NCBI GenBank assembly: GCA_004431415.1
Contig: QPMI01000436.1
Coordinates: 1 to 64,000 of the forward strand
Origin: Cyanophora paradoxa
Lineage: Eukaryota; Glaucocystophyceae; Cyanophorales; Cyanophoraceae
Reading direction: 5' to 3'
DNA length: 64,000 nucleotides
The position numbers were made by a program, and so were the translations under genes. The notes beneath the pieces are model-generated. The model saw only the letters and a program-made list of their open reading frames with translations, did no database searches and was not told the DNA's origin. Positions 1-11,670 of this stretch are shown here, piece after piece; position 1 is the stretch's first letter; every line of letters begins with the position of its first letter.

Positions 1-1
1 G

Positions 2-208
2 GCGCTCGAGGCGGCGGGCCGCCTCACCATGCTCTTGCAAGACGGCTCTCTTCAGGACCGGCGCCGCTGGCTGCCGCTCATCCCCAAGGTCGACTTCCGC
101 CCCGATCCCCTCCAGAAGGCCTGGATCGCCTATGTTTACGGCGAGCCCTCTAGATCTGCAGACAGCACCATCATCTTTTTAGCCAGCTGTTCAGGTTTAT
201 ATAATTAG
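2..208 (+). CDS. C-terminal end of an unidentified protein (5' partial)
   Basis: The reading frame is open from the first complete codon to a TAG at 206-208. It gives about 68 residues with a sensible composition (RRRWLPLIPKVDF, then DPLQKAWIAYVYGEP) followed by a less protein-like tail. I do not recognise the family. The coding quality drops after about position 150 (GEPSRSADST...), so the true last codon could lie earlier if an intron begins there. No GT or GC donor decides this. It lies 676 bp from the convergent end of the adenylyl cyclase gene. Confidence 0.45.
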   Translation, partial: ALEAAGRLTMLLQDGSLQDRRRWLPLIPKVDFRPDPLQKAWIAYVYGEPSRSADSTIIFLASCSGLYN

Positions 209-883
209 CGGTAGGCTGTGCGAACAGAGTTGATGGCACAGCGTTTTTTGGCTCCAGAACAATCTTTGATATAGTGTGCGCTGAGTCTGGCCTTTCATTG
301 AGTCTTTTTTTAATCGACTTGATCGGCGGTGTGCTTATCGGGCTTTTTCTATTTGTTCAATCATAATCTGTGATTATCTTTACACTTTCGAGTCTTCGAC
401 CTCCCGCGCGCACTGGGCCGGGGTCGTTCTGCCGCGCGCATGTGCGTGCCACTAGGACTCTTTCATTAGATCCCGGTTCCCCCGGGCCCCCTTGCACCCC
501 CGGCGCGAAAATCGCGGCCGGGCCAAGACGGCGCGAAGCCATGATCGTGATATCTTCCAAGTTCCAGGACTCATATGAATATCGATACTATGATAGCGCT
601 GGCCATGCAGGCCTCGGTCGGATATCGATCGCGATCGGGTTGATCATGAGCGTCTTCATTGTAAGCTTAAGCATATTAGATAATAATCTCACGATTCAAT
701 CGCGAGAAATGTCGCAGTGCTCTATCCATCCTGCCAGGCTGCGCCACGGTGCACTTGATAATATTAATTGAGCCATGCCAGCTGCAGTGACTTGAAAAAT
801 AGAGAAGAAGTGGGATCGTCCAAAATAATTAGAAGTTCAACGGTTGACGCAGTGCGCTCATAATCAATCATTTGAATGCAAGC
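209..883. other. Intergenic stretch without a supported gene
   Basis: AT-richer than the genes. The open frames at 370-771 and 357-560 overlap a dispersed repeat (408-525) and have no family features or splice logic. Runs of palindromic 6-8-mers (ATCGAT, GATC, TGATCA) are frequent. I see no RNA gene or clear promoter. Confidence 0.5.
408..525 (+). repeat. Dispersed repeat, copy 1 of 3
   Basis: About 118 bp beginning GCACTGGGCCGGGGTCGTTC and ending near GCGAAAATCGCGGCCGGGCC. The same sequence recurs inverted at 24096-24219 and, shortened in the middle, at 32909-32990. The ends agree best and the centre varies, as in a non-autonomous mobile element or a conserved intergenic module. It has no coding capacity. 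Confidence 0.7.
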
Positions 884-3800
884 TTAGATACGGGCGGCCT
901 CGCGGGCTATGCGGGCACCGATGGCGTCGCTGTAGAGCCCGAAGCAACGCTCGGCCGCCGCCAGCAGCTCCGCCCGGCTTGCCTTCAGAAGCTCCGGCCC
1001 CGGCCGCTCGGCCCGCTCGAGACGCCTCAGGCTTTGCGGCTTGGGCGCGGGCCCCGTGCTGGCAGGCGGCGCCGGCCAGGCGCCGGCGGGCACCCGTGTG
1101 GAAGGCCGCAAAGAGCAGCCCGAGGGCGCAGTCGCGGGGGCGACGCGGCGCCGGAGCCGGGTCGGGGCGGTCCAGCCTCCCAGCGCGGCCGCCGCGAGGA
1201 AGCGCTCGCGCGCCGCCCGCACCGCGCCGCGCGCGCTCAGAGCGAGGCCCTCCAGGACCGCCGCGGCGCCCGCCGCCTGCGCCGCGGTCGACGCCGCGAG
1301 GGGGCGGGGTAGAGAAATTAAAACAAAATCGAAAGGCACGCACCGCTTCGTTCCATTGCGTGCCGTTGCGGGCGGCGGCATCCAGGAGAGCGACCAACTC
1401 GCCGGGGCCGACCGCCGGCGCCGGCGCCGGCGCCGGCGGCGCAGAGGCGGCGTCCGGCAGGGGTAGAGGCGGGCGAAGGGGGCCGCCGGGTGCGAGCGCG
1501 CGGCGGGGGCGGCCGACACGAGCCACGCGACGAAGAGCACCGTCGCAGCCTCGCACACGACGTCGGGCTGGCCATGGATGTCGGTCAAGCGATAAGCGAC
1601 GGATCAAGAGGGTGCGCAGCGCAAGTCGAGGGATCCAGAGGGTGCGAGGGCGCACCCCTATGAGTTTGGCCAGATTGGTGCGATCGCTGATTTGAAGCTC
1701 GACGGCCTGCCGCGCAACCTGCAGCGGACTCGAGCTCAATGCGTGACAGAACGTGTCGCAGTGCTCGGGAAGCATTAATATTCGGGCCTGCCTGGACGGC
1801 GGAGAGGGCGCTGCCCGGGGCGGGCGCGTGGGGCCCGAAGCCGGAAAGGAGCGCCCGGGAGTGGCCGGCGAGGAAGAACGCTCGGCTGAAAGCCGCCACC
1901 GAAACGAAGCCGCCGCTGAAACGCGCGCGGTAGAACTCCTCCCTACCTGCGCCGCTGTGAGCTCCCGCGAATTCGAAGGACGTCCCCTCGAGAAAAGGGC
2001 CGGGGAGGAGAGGGAATTTGAAGGCGCACCTCGAGGGCCTCACGCGCCCGGCCCTGTAGGAGGCGAATGAACACCAGCGACGCCTGCCAAGACCGCCGAC
2101 GCGTTGATGCGTAAGCAGGCAAGAAACGCTCGCTTGCAAATTGCACGCTCGCTCGCGCGCGGAGTGAAGCAGATCTAGATCTAGAGCAAATTTGCCGCGG
2201 GCGCGTCTCGTTTTTAGAAAACATTTTTCGTGCAGTTACATTAGGACACGTTTTTCAGTCGACCTAGAAAAGCTGGCCTGGCCTGGCCCAGCGGCCTTCA
2301 GCTCACCGTGGAGACGACTGTGATGACCTCATTGGAGAGCTCGCGGTCCCGCGCCGTCTTTTCCAGCGCCGCCTGCCGACGTCGATCGCGAGAATGCGCG
2401 TGTTAGTCGGGCCAAAAAAGATATACAAGCCGAAACCCGCAGTGCGGTTAATGTTTGCGCGCCTGGATGCAGGATGCAATGTGGTCGAGGATGGCGGGCG
2501 AGCCCCTTGTCCGCAAGTGGCACAGAAACCGGAACGAAAACGCTTCCAGCACGTCCCGCCGCACGTGCTGCGAAGGGCGCAGGGCGTCAGTGTACGCTGC
2601 GCGATGATGTGCTATTCGGAGTGGAGCTCGAGGGCCCGCGACGCGGCGCGGGGCGCGCCATCCTCAGGGCAGCGTCGGCGTAGAGATCGCAGACGCGGCT
2701 GCACTCCTCGTGCTCTCCGGCGGCAAAGAGCGCGACTGACACGGCCCGGTGCATCGGAGAGACGTACGCCCCAGTGCACGTGTCACTCCCGAGCTTCTGC
2801 GCACCCCTCGATCAGTTTGTGCAGCGGAGGGCAAGGGGCGCGAAGGGGGGGAGGAGAGGGGGGGGGAAGCAGGGAGTGGGAGGGGGATGGACTTACGAAG
2901 CCGAACTTCGCGTATGCAGTGGCGAGGGAGCGGTTCCTTGGAAAGAGAAAGGTCATGTTGCTGGCCTGCAAGACGCGTTCGGGGCAGAGTTGGCAGGGCT
3001 ATGTGCAGCTATATTTATAATTGGCACGCACGACCAGCGCGGAAGCGATGGCGAGGTAGCGGGGCCCGGGGCTGCGCTCCGGATCCTGCGCGTGGCGCCA
3101 GAGACCGAAGGCGCTGTAGAGGAACAGGGCGCCGTCCCCGCTGTGCCCCGTGGCTTGCCGTAGAATCATGAACAAGTCTGCGATAGCGACGTCTCGAGCG
3201 TCCTCCTGCCTTGAACTTCGTGTGCCGCAGCGCGCGGCCAGCTTTTCGGGTGAGGAGTTGGCGAGGCTCGGCGGAGGCCGCAGCCTTGCCTGCACCGCCA
3301 TGAGCATGATCGTCCCCCAGACGCCCAGACGGCTCCTGAGGCGCCTCAGATGAGAGAGGGGGGGGGGGGGGGGGGGGGGGGACAAAGGGGGGAAAAGATG
3401 GCAAGGCAAGGGCAAGGGCAAGATCCAGGGGAAAACGCACGAGGGGATCCGCACGCCCAGGAGCGCGAGGGCCTCGCGGCAGTGCTTTACGGCGGAGGGG
3501 TAGCGGCCCGTGCGGCTGCCCACCTCGGCGAGGCCAGCGAGCCAGCCGGCGCGCCGGAAAGGCGAGGCGCCGGGGTACCGGGCGAGCAGGTCGCTGTACA
3601 TGTGCTCGGCTTCAGAGTTGGCGAAGCTGTCGAGGGCGGCCGCTGCGCAGCGCTCGAGGTACGGCAGCGCCAGGCCCGGCTCCTCTGCCGCCGTCCAGTG
3701 GTACGCGAGCAGCTCAGCCGCCGCCCCGTCCAGGCCGGACGATGAGCCCTCAGCGTCGGCCGGCCTCGATGAAGGCCGCCCCGCCGTCGCGCCGTCACTC

Positions 3801-6800
3801 GCACGGCTGGCCGCGTCGAGCTCCCGCTCGCACTCCTCGAGGAACTGGGCGAAGGCGCGGTGCAGGCGGCGGCGCTCGGCGACGGGGAGGAGGCCGTGCA
3901 CGACCTCGCGCATGGGAGACAGCGCGAACTCGAACGTCTCGCCCGCGGCCGCCTCGTACACCGTCTCCCGCAAGATGCCCGCCCCGCACAGTGCCGCCAG
4001 ATCCCCCGCGAGCGACCTCGCCGCCGCCCGCAGCGCCTCCGCCGACCGAACGCCGTTCCCGCCCTGCAGATGCGGCAAGATGGCCGCCACCTGCCGCCGC
4101 GTCCCTGTCAGCGCTGGCCTCGGTCCAAGCCCACAGCATTAGCGGCGACCTCCTCGGCGCTGAAACGCATGCCAACGATGCTGGCGAGCTGTGCATGCGG
4201 GGCGCGTCGGCAGGCGGCGCGGGGGAGGGGGAGGGGGGGGGGGGGGGGGGGGGGGGAGCCTTGACCTTGACGGTGAAGAGCTGCGAGGGGCCGAGGCGGT
4301 CGAGGCGCCAGAGGAGGGCGGAGCGGAGGCCGTCCGAGGGCCGCGGGTTGTGGAGCGGCCGCGCCACGGTGCAGGCACCCGTCGCGGTGTCGACGCAGAG
4401 GGTCCCCTCCTCCCGCAGCCTCTCCGCCAGGTCCGCCGCGATGAAAGGCACCCCGCCCGACTCGCTCGCTGCGAGTGCCCCCGAGACCCGTCAGGCGGCT
4501 CTGCGGTTTTGCGGCCGCCCGGCGCGCCCTCTGCGCCCCCGCGGCGGACCAATGAAGGTGGCGGCATCAGCGGGCAGCGAGGCGGCGCCGATGCGGGCGC
4601 AGGCGAGGCGCGCGACCGTCTCGCAGTCCAGCGGCTGCAGCTCAAGCCAGCGCTGTCCGGGCACAGCGGCCAGCTTCGCCAAAAGGTCCGCCCCGTCCGG
4701 CTCCGCCGCCGCCGCCCCGCCGCCAGGCCGGCGACAGGTGACGAGCAGCAGGAGGCGCGTCGCGGGCTCTCCGCCGCCTCTTCGGCGAGCCGCAGCAGCG
4801 CCGCCTGGCTCTGGCTGTCCGCCAGGTGCACGTCTGCGGCGGCGTGAGGCGCGGCAGGGCCTGACGCGGTCGGACGGGCGGCGCGCCCTCGAAGACGACG
4901 AGGAGGGGCCGCCGGGATGTGGCGCGGGAGAGGACGAGCCGCACGACGGCCGCCCGCAGCTGCGCCGCGCGCACTTCCGCTGGCACATCTGGGAGCTGAA
5001 GCCGCGTCGTTCGCCGCTCGCGGACGCGCTTCAAATTCGCGATCGTACGGCGTTGCGCCCCCTCGGAAGGCGGGCTGAGGGGTCCGGCGTCCTCAGCAGG
5101 GGGCGGGGAGGCTGGAATCCAGTGCAGGGAAGGGCGCCTTCTGGAGACGGGCTTGGGGAGCGATGTCGATGGCGCCGGCGCGGGCTCGGGGGCGGGGCGG
5201 GGAGGGAGGAGGCCCTCGAGATCCGCCACGACGGCGGGGTCCAGGCTCGTGTCCTCCAGCGCCAGCGGGCCCGCCTGCGACCCATGAGGAGCGCGCACAC
5301 GTGCACGGACGCAAGGGCGGATGCCCGGCAGGCGGGCGGGGCCGCCGGGCGCGCCTCGAGGATGCCCTGCGGGAAGAGGGCCGCGAGGAGGGGCCGCCAC
5401 GCGGCGAGCGGCTGGCGCTGCGTCGACAGCGCGGCGGTGGCAGCGGCGCGCCAGCCGACGGCCGCCATCCCCGCCGCCGCCCGCGCGAGCGCCGACTTCC
5501 CGAGGCCCGTGTCCCCCGCAGCCACCACCAGCGACGGCGGGCGCGGCGCCGTAGCGGGCCCTTTCGGCGCCTTGGGGGGCCAGGGCAGATCGGGCCCATC
5601 CTCGAGGGGCGAGAGGGGCGGCGAAGGCGCGTTCACGTGGGGGGTGGCGGGGGGGGCCGCGTGGGCCTCGAGGAGCCCCCGGAGGACCGCGAGCTCCTCC
5701 TCGCGCCCGTAGAGAACCTCCGGCGCCTGCCCGAGGGCTATGGAGGGCGCCCGGCTGCGTCTGCCCCGCAGCCCGCCCCGCACTCGTAGCGGCCGGTGCG
5801 CCGCCGTGGGGCCCGGGATACCCTTCAGGTGGTACTCCCCCGCCGCATCCATCTCGACCTGCTGCCCCCTGCGCCGCTCACCGGCGTCGACCGCGATCGG
5901 CGCGCGATGTCGGCGGGGGGCGGGGGGCGGCGGGGCGCACGCGGCGGCGCGGGTCTCGCCATCGGCGAGGACGCCGGCGCCGGAGACGGCAGCCTTGCCC
6001 ATGAGCCGCGCCGCCCGGTTCACCGCGTTCCCGAACACCGAGAACTCGCTGCGCGGCCAACTCGTGTGCGCGTAGGGCGGGAACGTTTGTAGAGAGCGGG
6101 GGCACCAGCGGGTGGCGGGGTCTCCGACGAAGGCGCAGAAGGCGAGGCCCGTGGCAAGGCCGATGGCGCAGGCGACGCCGGCCGCCTCCATCGCCTCCCG
6201 CACGTCCAATGCACACGCCGCGCTCCGCGCCGCGTCGTCTGGGGGCGGGGGGGCGTGGGGGCGGGGGGGCATGAGACGAGGCCTTTGTGCATCGGAGTGC
6301 AGCGGAGCGGCTGTGCCGGCCCACCCTCGTGCGAGATGGGGTACAGCCCGAAGACGCCGATCACGACGAGGCCCTTGTCTGCAGAGGCGTCGCTGCGGGC
6401 GAGATAAGGCTCGGGGCGGGGGCAGCACCGTCAAGGACGATCTGGCGGAGGGAGCCCTGGTGTGCGTAGAGCAGCGCCTGCACCGTCCGGACGGCGCGCT
6501 GCACGGCCCGCGGCGCGGCGCCCTCCGGCCCGCCCTCCTCCTCCACCGCTATCTTGAGAGAGCCAAAGAGCACCGAGACCTGACCCGCGCTCGAGCTCAG
6601 CGGGCGGCGCGGCGCGGCGCAGCGCAGCGCTCAGACGGCTCGGACGGCGCACGGGGCGGAACTCGGCGAGGTAGCGGGCGGGGTCGACGGCCCCGAGGCT
6701 CGCGATCTGGTTCAGCCGCGCCCGAACCTGCGCGCGCCCCCGCGCCTCCCCCTTAGTCGAAGCTCGTCCGGGGGCGCGAGCGGCGGATCCCGGAACGGCG

Positions 6801-8780
6801 CTTGCCGTGTAGGGGACGAAGAGGGATGCGAGGGCGACCTGCTCGGGGGTCTCCAGCGGCGGCGCCGCCTCCCGCAGCCGCCCCGCCAGGCTCCCTGCCC
6901 GGCCGCCCCGTCAAAGTCCGCCCCGGGCTGGAGGCCGGCCGCGGCGTGCGTCCGGGGCGGCAAGAAAGGGGCGCGGACCGGAGGGGACGCCCAAAACGTT
7001 GCGGCAGTAGTCGGCGAGGGGCGCGCCGGCCGTCGGGCCGACGACGAGGGGCGAGTGCGAGTGCCCGCGGCCGCCCCCGGCAGAGTCGGCGCCGCTGTGC
7101 GATCGCAAGCGGGGAGTCGTGGGGGAAGAGGACTGCTCGCGCTGCAGTGCCTCTCGCCGCACGGTCTCGCGCCGCATGCTGCGGTTAGCGGGCAGCAGCG
7201 CCGACCGCGGGATGTGCTCGATTATCGAGGGGCAGAGCACGACTTGCCTGCCGCCCGGAGCCGAGCCGCGTCAGGCGCTGGCGGGGTGGGCCGGGGTGGG
7301 GCGAGGTGGGGGCGAAGGGCCTAGGCCTGCGGACCCCGGGGCGATGTCGCCAAGGGCGTCGCCAGCCTCTGTCACCGCCGCGCCCTTCACAAAGAAAACC
7401 ATCCGCCTGCCGCCCGCGTGCTCAGCGGGAGCGCTAGCAGCTGAGGGCCGCGGCAGCGTCGCAGGCGCACCCGGGCACGGCCGACCCGTCGGGGTTGCGG
7501 AGGGTGGCCCCTGAGGGCGCTTCCGAGTCTCCGCCGCCCGCGGCCGCGGCCGAGCCCCAAAGATGCGGATACGACGCCGGCGCCGGCTGCTTGGAGGTGC
7601 GGGAAGCGGGTCGGCTCTCGGCGAGTGCGGTGCCGCCGATGCCGCCGACGCAGAGGCGCAGGGGCCCCGCGGAGAGGGCCACCCGCAGCCTCATGCCCCT
7701 CGCCACCCCCGCCGCGAACCGCTCCTGCACCTGCACCCGCCGGCGCCCCAACGATATATCTTTTCCATAAGTCTATCGCAAGGAGAAAATGAACTCTATT
7801 ACTCCTGAAATTATCGAGAAAATTGTAATTAAAGCACTATTCGACTCAAAATTTTAACATGAATTCGAAATTAAAGTCGGCCGCGCCGCGCGAAAGCACT
7901 CGATCGCGAGCCGCGCGGCTAGGCTGGGGATCGGGATCGAACGTTAACGCACCCGCAGCGCGCACTCGGCGGCGGTGGCGGCGCGCAGCGACAGGGCCGC
8001 CGCGAGACGCCCCTCCGAGTCGCCATCCCCCTCCGTCCCGGCGTCGACTGCCCCGACGAGGGGCGCGCCCGTGCTCCCGGGCTCGTCCACGTGCGGCTCG
8101 ACCGGCCAGATCGCGAGGAGGCCGTCGCCAAGGAAGGACAGGACGTCCGCTCCGTACTCTGCCGGCGCGTCAGGCCTAGGCGCCGGCACTCGCGATCGGC
8201 CGTGGGGGCTGGGTAGGGCGTGGCGTGGCGGGGCGGGGGCGGGCCCTCGAGAAGCTCGATCTCGGCGCGGAAGCAGCTGTTGATGGCGTCGAAGAGCTGC
8301 TCCATGTCGCTCTCGCCGGCGCTGCACTTTGCGACCAGGTCGGAGAAGCCCGCCAGGTCCAGCAGCGCCACGACTGCCTCGCACGTCTCACGCAGCCGTC
8401 TTCCGCGGCAGTGCCCCAGCACCAGCCTGCCCCGCGTCTTCGTCAGTCAGCGGGTGGCGGGCGCGGTCGTCTGCTCAAAGAGGGGCGCGCGCGGCGGCGC
8501 ACCGCGGGCAGAAAGCGGCGCACGCGGCGGCCAGCGCAGGGGCGGGCGCCGCCTCCGCGTCACTCCACAGCCGCTCGCGCGCGGCCATGACCAGCTGCGG
8601 CCTCCGGATCCCGGCGGCCCTATGACCAGCGTTGATGACCTCGTCAATTGCAAGCGGCGCCGCATGCGCAGCTGCGTCCGAGTCGAGGCCGAGCTCGACG
8701 ACCGCTGCAGTGGGCTCATTGATATCGTCCACGTTTTTCTCAGGCTCGAGCTCAGGTCCCGCGCGCTCGGCGGGATGCAT
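884..8780 (-). CDS. Soluble-type adenylyl cyclase (ADCY10-like), multi-exon
   Basis: Would make cAMP from ATP. The first catalytic domain is spread over exons near 8245-8426 (LLDLAGFSDL, metal-binding Asp) and 7953-8158 (EYGADVLSFLGDGLLAIW, second Asp). They join through a GC donor at 8244. The next exons carry LRVALSAGPLRLCVGG (about 7600-7730) and FFVKGAAVTEAGDALG. The second cyclase-like domain runs from VQALLYAHQGSLRQIVLD through KGLVVIGVFGLYPISHE to VFGNAVNRAARLM (about 6000-6560). An AAA/STAND ATPase region follows (VLYGREEELAVLRGLL; Walker A GDTGLGKS near 5494-5517). Then come helical TPR-like exons (3000-4090; 2600-3000). This order and the length match mammalian soluble cyclase. The start is taken at ATG 8778-8780 and is weakly supported. 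The final part, 884-1775, is helical Ala-rich sequence and might be a separate unit. Regulation by bicarbonate or calcium cannot be judged. Confidence 0.82.
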
Positions 8781-9327
8781 ATGGTTGGCCTCCCACGCCT
8801 GCGCTGGCCATGGTGGTCCAGGCGCGGGCACCATTGATTGCTGCCAGCTGCAGGCCTAGGCTGTGCCAGCTGCAGGTTGCCGCAAGTTGCGCCCGCTCGG
8901 TGCCAAGTTATCGCTCTAGATCTAGATGCTAACTATAATCATCGCATCATGATCAGATGCTGAGCTACAGCCTACAGCTGAGCTGCAGCCGCCGGGCCGC
9001 TGAGCTGTACTAGTATATCCGATGATCGCTAGCTACTACTAGAAAAGCTTAGGCTGCTGCTTAGCCCGGCGACTCGGCGGCGAGTCGGCGGCGAGTCGCC
9101 GCCGACTCGCCGGCGACCGCTCACTGAGTCAGCGCTAGCCGGCGCGGGCCGCGCGGCCCGGCGCCGGGCCGGCGGCCGCGGCTCCCAAGTTGAAAGAAGC
9201 TCGGAGAGTCGGAGTCCCAAGTTCTCCCGAGTCCCAACTTTTGGACTCCCAACTTCCAGAGTCCCAAGTTCTCCCAACTGACTCGGACTCCTGGAGCGTG
9301 ATCCACCGTGCCTCTGCCTCGGGCAGT

Positions 9328-9411
9328 GAAAAAAAGTCTGCCTTGCCTTGCCTAAGTTGCCTTGCCTAGCTTTCAAGTGAATTAAGTCAAGGCAAGGCAA
9401 GGCAGACTTTT
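9328..9411. repeat. Long inverted repeat (hairpin)
   Basis: The left arm AAAAAGTCTGCCTTGCCTTG (9329 onward) is complementary to AAGGCAAGGCAAGGCAGACT ending in a T run near 9411. The stem is about 24 bp and the loop about 35 bp. The arms contain a tandem TTGCC/GGCAA unit. A further TTTTTTTCTGCCTTGCCTAG lies at about 9890-9910, so the unit is locally reused. Function unknown; it could form a stem in RNA or DNA. Confidence 0.7.
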
Positions 9412-10482
9412 TTTACATCTGAACCTAGACACCTAGCCTCGCCGAGTCGGCTGGCGCGCGGTCCATGAGGCAGGCCGCAGGCTACGTAAGCGCCCCAACG
9501 GCTAGCTGTTTCAAATCGCGCCGCCGTCGCGCAGCGCACGGCGCATCACTGTCGCCCGCGGCACGACGCTTACGTGTCTGCACACTCATAAGCAACATCT
9601 GGCCCAGTGGACGCACTTTGAGCTCGAGCTCTAGCTAGTGCTAGCTAGCTGCAGCTGGCGCTAGCTGCAAGGCGCCAGCCTGGCAGGTGAGCTGGCATCG
9701 CCCAGCTAGTCATTAGTGGTCAGTCTAACATCCTGCTAGGTTGCTAGTGACTTGCTACAATGCGCGAGGACAGTGGCAGGGAACGGCCGCGGGCGCCAGC
9801 AGGACTTGAACCGAGGCAGCCTGCCTCGGCTGCCCTAGCGGGGTCTGAGCTCGAGGCCCCTAGGCAGCGGAGGCAACCTGCCTCATTTTTTTTCTGCCTT
9901 GCCTAGATTGTGCAGTCCAGACTTTCAAGTTAGGCAGCTGCCTGCAGAGGCGGTCCATGCCATGATGCTGCCTTTTTCAAGTTGGATTTTCGACGCAGTC
10001 GTAATTAGCCAATCGCGTATCTTGGAGGCCGAGGCAGAGGCACGGTGGATCACGCTCCTGGACTCCCGCGGAGTCCCGCCGACCGTCGGACGCCGGCGCC
10101 GCCGGTCCGGCGCCGGAGTCCGATCCGGCGGGACGGACGTCCGACTATAGCGTGTACCCCCCGCCCAATACACTGGAAACGTTCAACGGTTAACGGAAGG
10201 CTTTTACAATTACAAATATTACCGCGTCCCGGGTACCCTTATAAATTAGGCCTTGGTTTTTTTCAGTTAATTGCCGGGCATGATTGGAGCCTATACGGAG
10301 AACAAGAACAGATCTAGCTCTAGAACTATAATTATAATATAAACTGAAAACGCATCATCGGATACGGTCTCATACGGCCCATCAATGGGCCATCGATATC
10401 ATACGGGTTCGAAACGGTATGGCAAATTGGAAAGCGGAAACGGTATGGCGGGTTCGGGAACTTCGGGTTCGGATTCTTCGGA

Positions 10483-10890
10483 AGCGGAAATCTAGAGGAG
10501 ACAGCTAGGGAGAAGTGGGTCCATGCAGAACCGCGCAAGGAAGAGCCCGGAGTGAGAGAGAAGTTGGTTTTCCCCTCGAAAACCACTTTTCGCGAGTTCG
10601 AGAGAGCTCTCGCGAGCTCGACTTTGACACTCGAAAGTCGAAGGCTTAACGCGCGGCAGGCGTCAAGGCGAGAGAAAACTGGTCTTCGCCCTCGAAAACC
10701 CCTTTTTGCATGGACGGCCGCAGCGACAAACACGTGTCGCAACCCAATTTCGACACATTTTTGTTGCATACTGGACCTCGAAAACGGCCTCATAGAAAAA
10801 TTTTGGCTGAAGCGAGGGAACGGGAAGCAAGCTGGGAGAAGCCCTTCGGTCTTCGTCCCCCCTTGCAACAAGACCCGCAGAGGAGACCCG
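10483..10890 (+). repeat. Dispersed repeat with an inverted second copy at 32340-32640
   Basis: The segment includes GGAGACAGCTAGGGAGAAGT, CGAAAACCACTTTTCGCGAG and AGCGAGGGAACGGGAAGCAA. The same blocks appear in the opposite orientation and matching order at 32340-32640, with an internal deletion. The 3' part (GAAGCCCTTCGGTCTTCGTC... TTGCAACAAG) resembles the shorter repeats at about 24863-24910 and 26716-26762. I see no terminal repeats or coding domains that would name the element. Confidence 0.7.
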
Positions 10891-11670
10891 AGGCGCCGAA
10901 GAGGGAGCAGGGAGCCGGAAGGACGGGGAGACCGCAAAGAGGACAGTCTCGCCGACACTCGGAGGCGGAGCAGAGGCCGAGGAGCTCGAGGGGAGAAGGG
11001 AGGGTGGAGGAGGAGATAGAGTACTAGTGCCGCTGTTGGAAGGGTACGGAGAATCGAGAGCTGAGGCGAGAGAGGCCGGAGTGACGGCGAGCTCCGGATC
11101 CCGGAGGTGAGGAGGCTTGCAATCGGATCCGGGAAAGGGGATGCAGACCGTCGGACGCAAAGAGACTGGGGACGTCGACGTAGCGGCGGGAGGGGCATGC
11201 AAAACAAATTGGAGGCCCGAAGGCTATTTAATTTGTTTCTGGTGAATTATCGGCCACAGTCTCTAGACACCAGCTCTGCGGGTGCTGCCCGAAGGCTAAG
11301 TATACAATAACATACCGATATATATACCCCTATATAATAATTGTCGAATTTTTTTTGAGAGACAACAATATCGTAGAACTAGTCGTATTTAACGTCGATC
11401 GATCATGCCCTACCTTGCCTGTACATGCACCCACAGTCACTGAGTTAGGGTTGCCGCTTACGGAGTAGACTAGAGGCTGTGGCCGGTAATTTACCAACTG
11501 GCAGGAGGTCAGGGGAAGTGAATATTCCCTTCCCGAGGCCTAAAGCACGCACATCCAGCGCAACACACAATAAAATGAGCTGAAAGCTGCGCATACAGAT
11601 CTAGAAAGCTTAAGCTGAGATGTGCAAAAAAGAACCATATATAGTACGATTCTCATCATTACTTTTATAA

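Larger units (their letters stand above)
8781..11670. other. Intergenic region rich in repeats and hairpins
   Basis: No convincing gene. It contains a GAGTCGGCGGC/GCCGCCGACTC inverted cluster (about 9063-9118), interspersed CCCAAGTT/AACTTGGG units (9185-9290), a long hairpin (9328-9411) and a 400-bp dispersed repeat (10483-10890). The longest open frame, 10332-11207 on the minus strand, overlaps that repeat and lacks domain features or splice-site conservation. Confidence 0.55.

Noticed and set aside
3742-5712. 656-codon open frame on the plus strand
   Set aside because: It is antisense to the adenylyl cyclase exons. GC-rich codon bias of the real strand leaves long stop-free antisense frames; composition is Arg/Ala/Pro noise with no domain.
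9185-9290. Interspersed CCCAAGTT/AACTTGGG units considered as a CRISPR-like array
   Set aside because: Units are short, irregularly spaced and in both orientations, with no spacers of constant length; the genome is eukaryotic.
9803-9822. Perfect B-box-like GGTTCAAGTCC on the minus strand
   Set aside because: No A box at the right distance and no tRNA fold; the T-stem arms are not complementary. Treated as chance.
10332-11207. 291-codon open frame on the minus strand
   Set aside because: Overlaps the dispersed repeat that recurs at 32340-32640, where the frame is not kept. No domain and no splice conservation.
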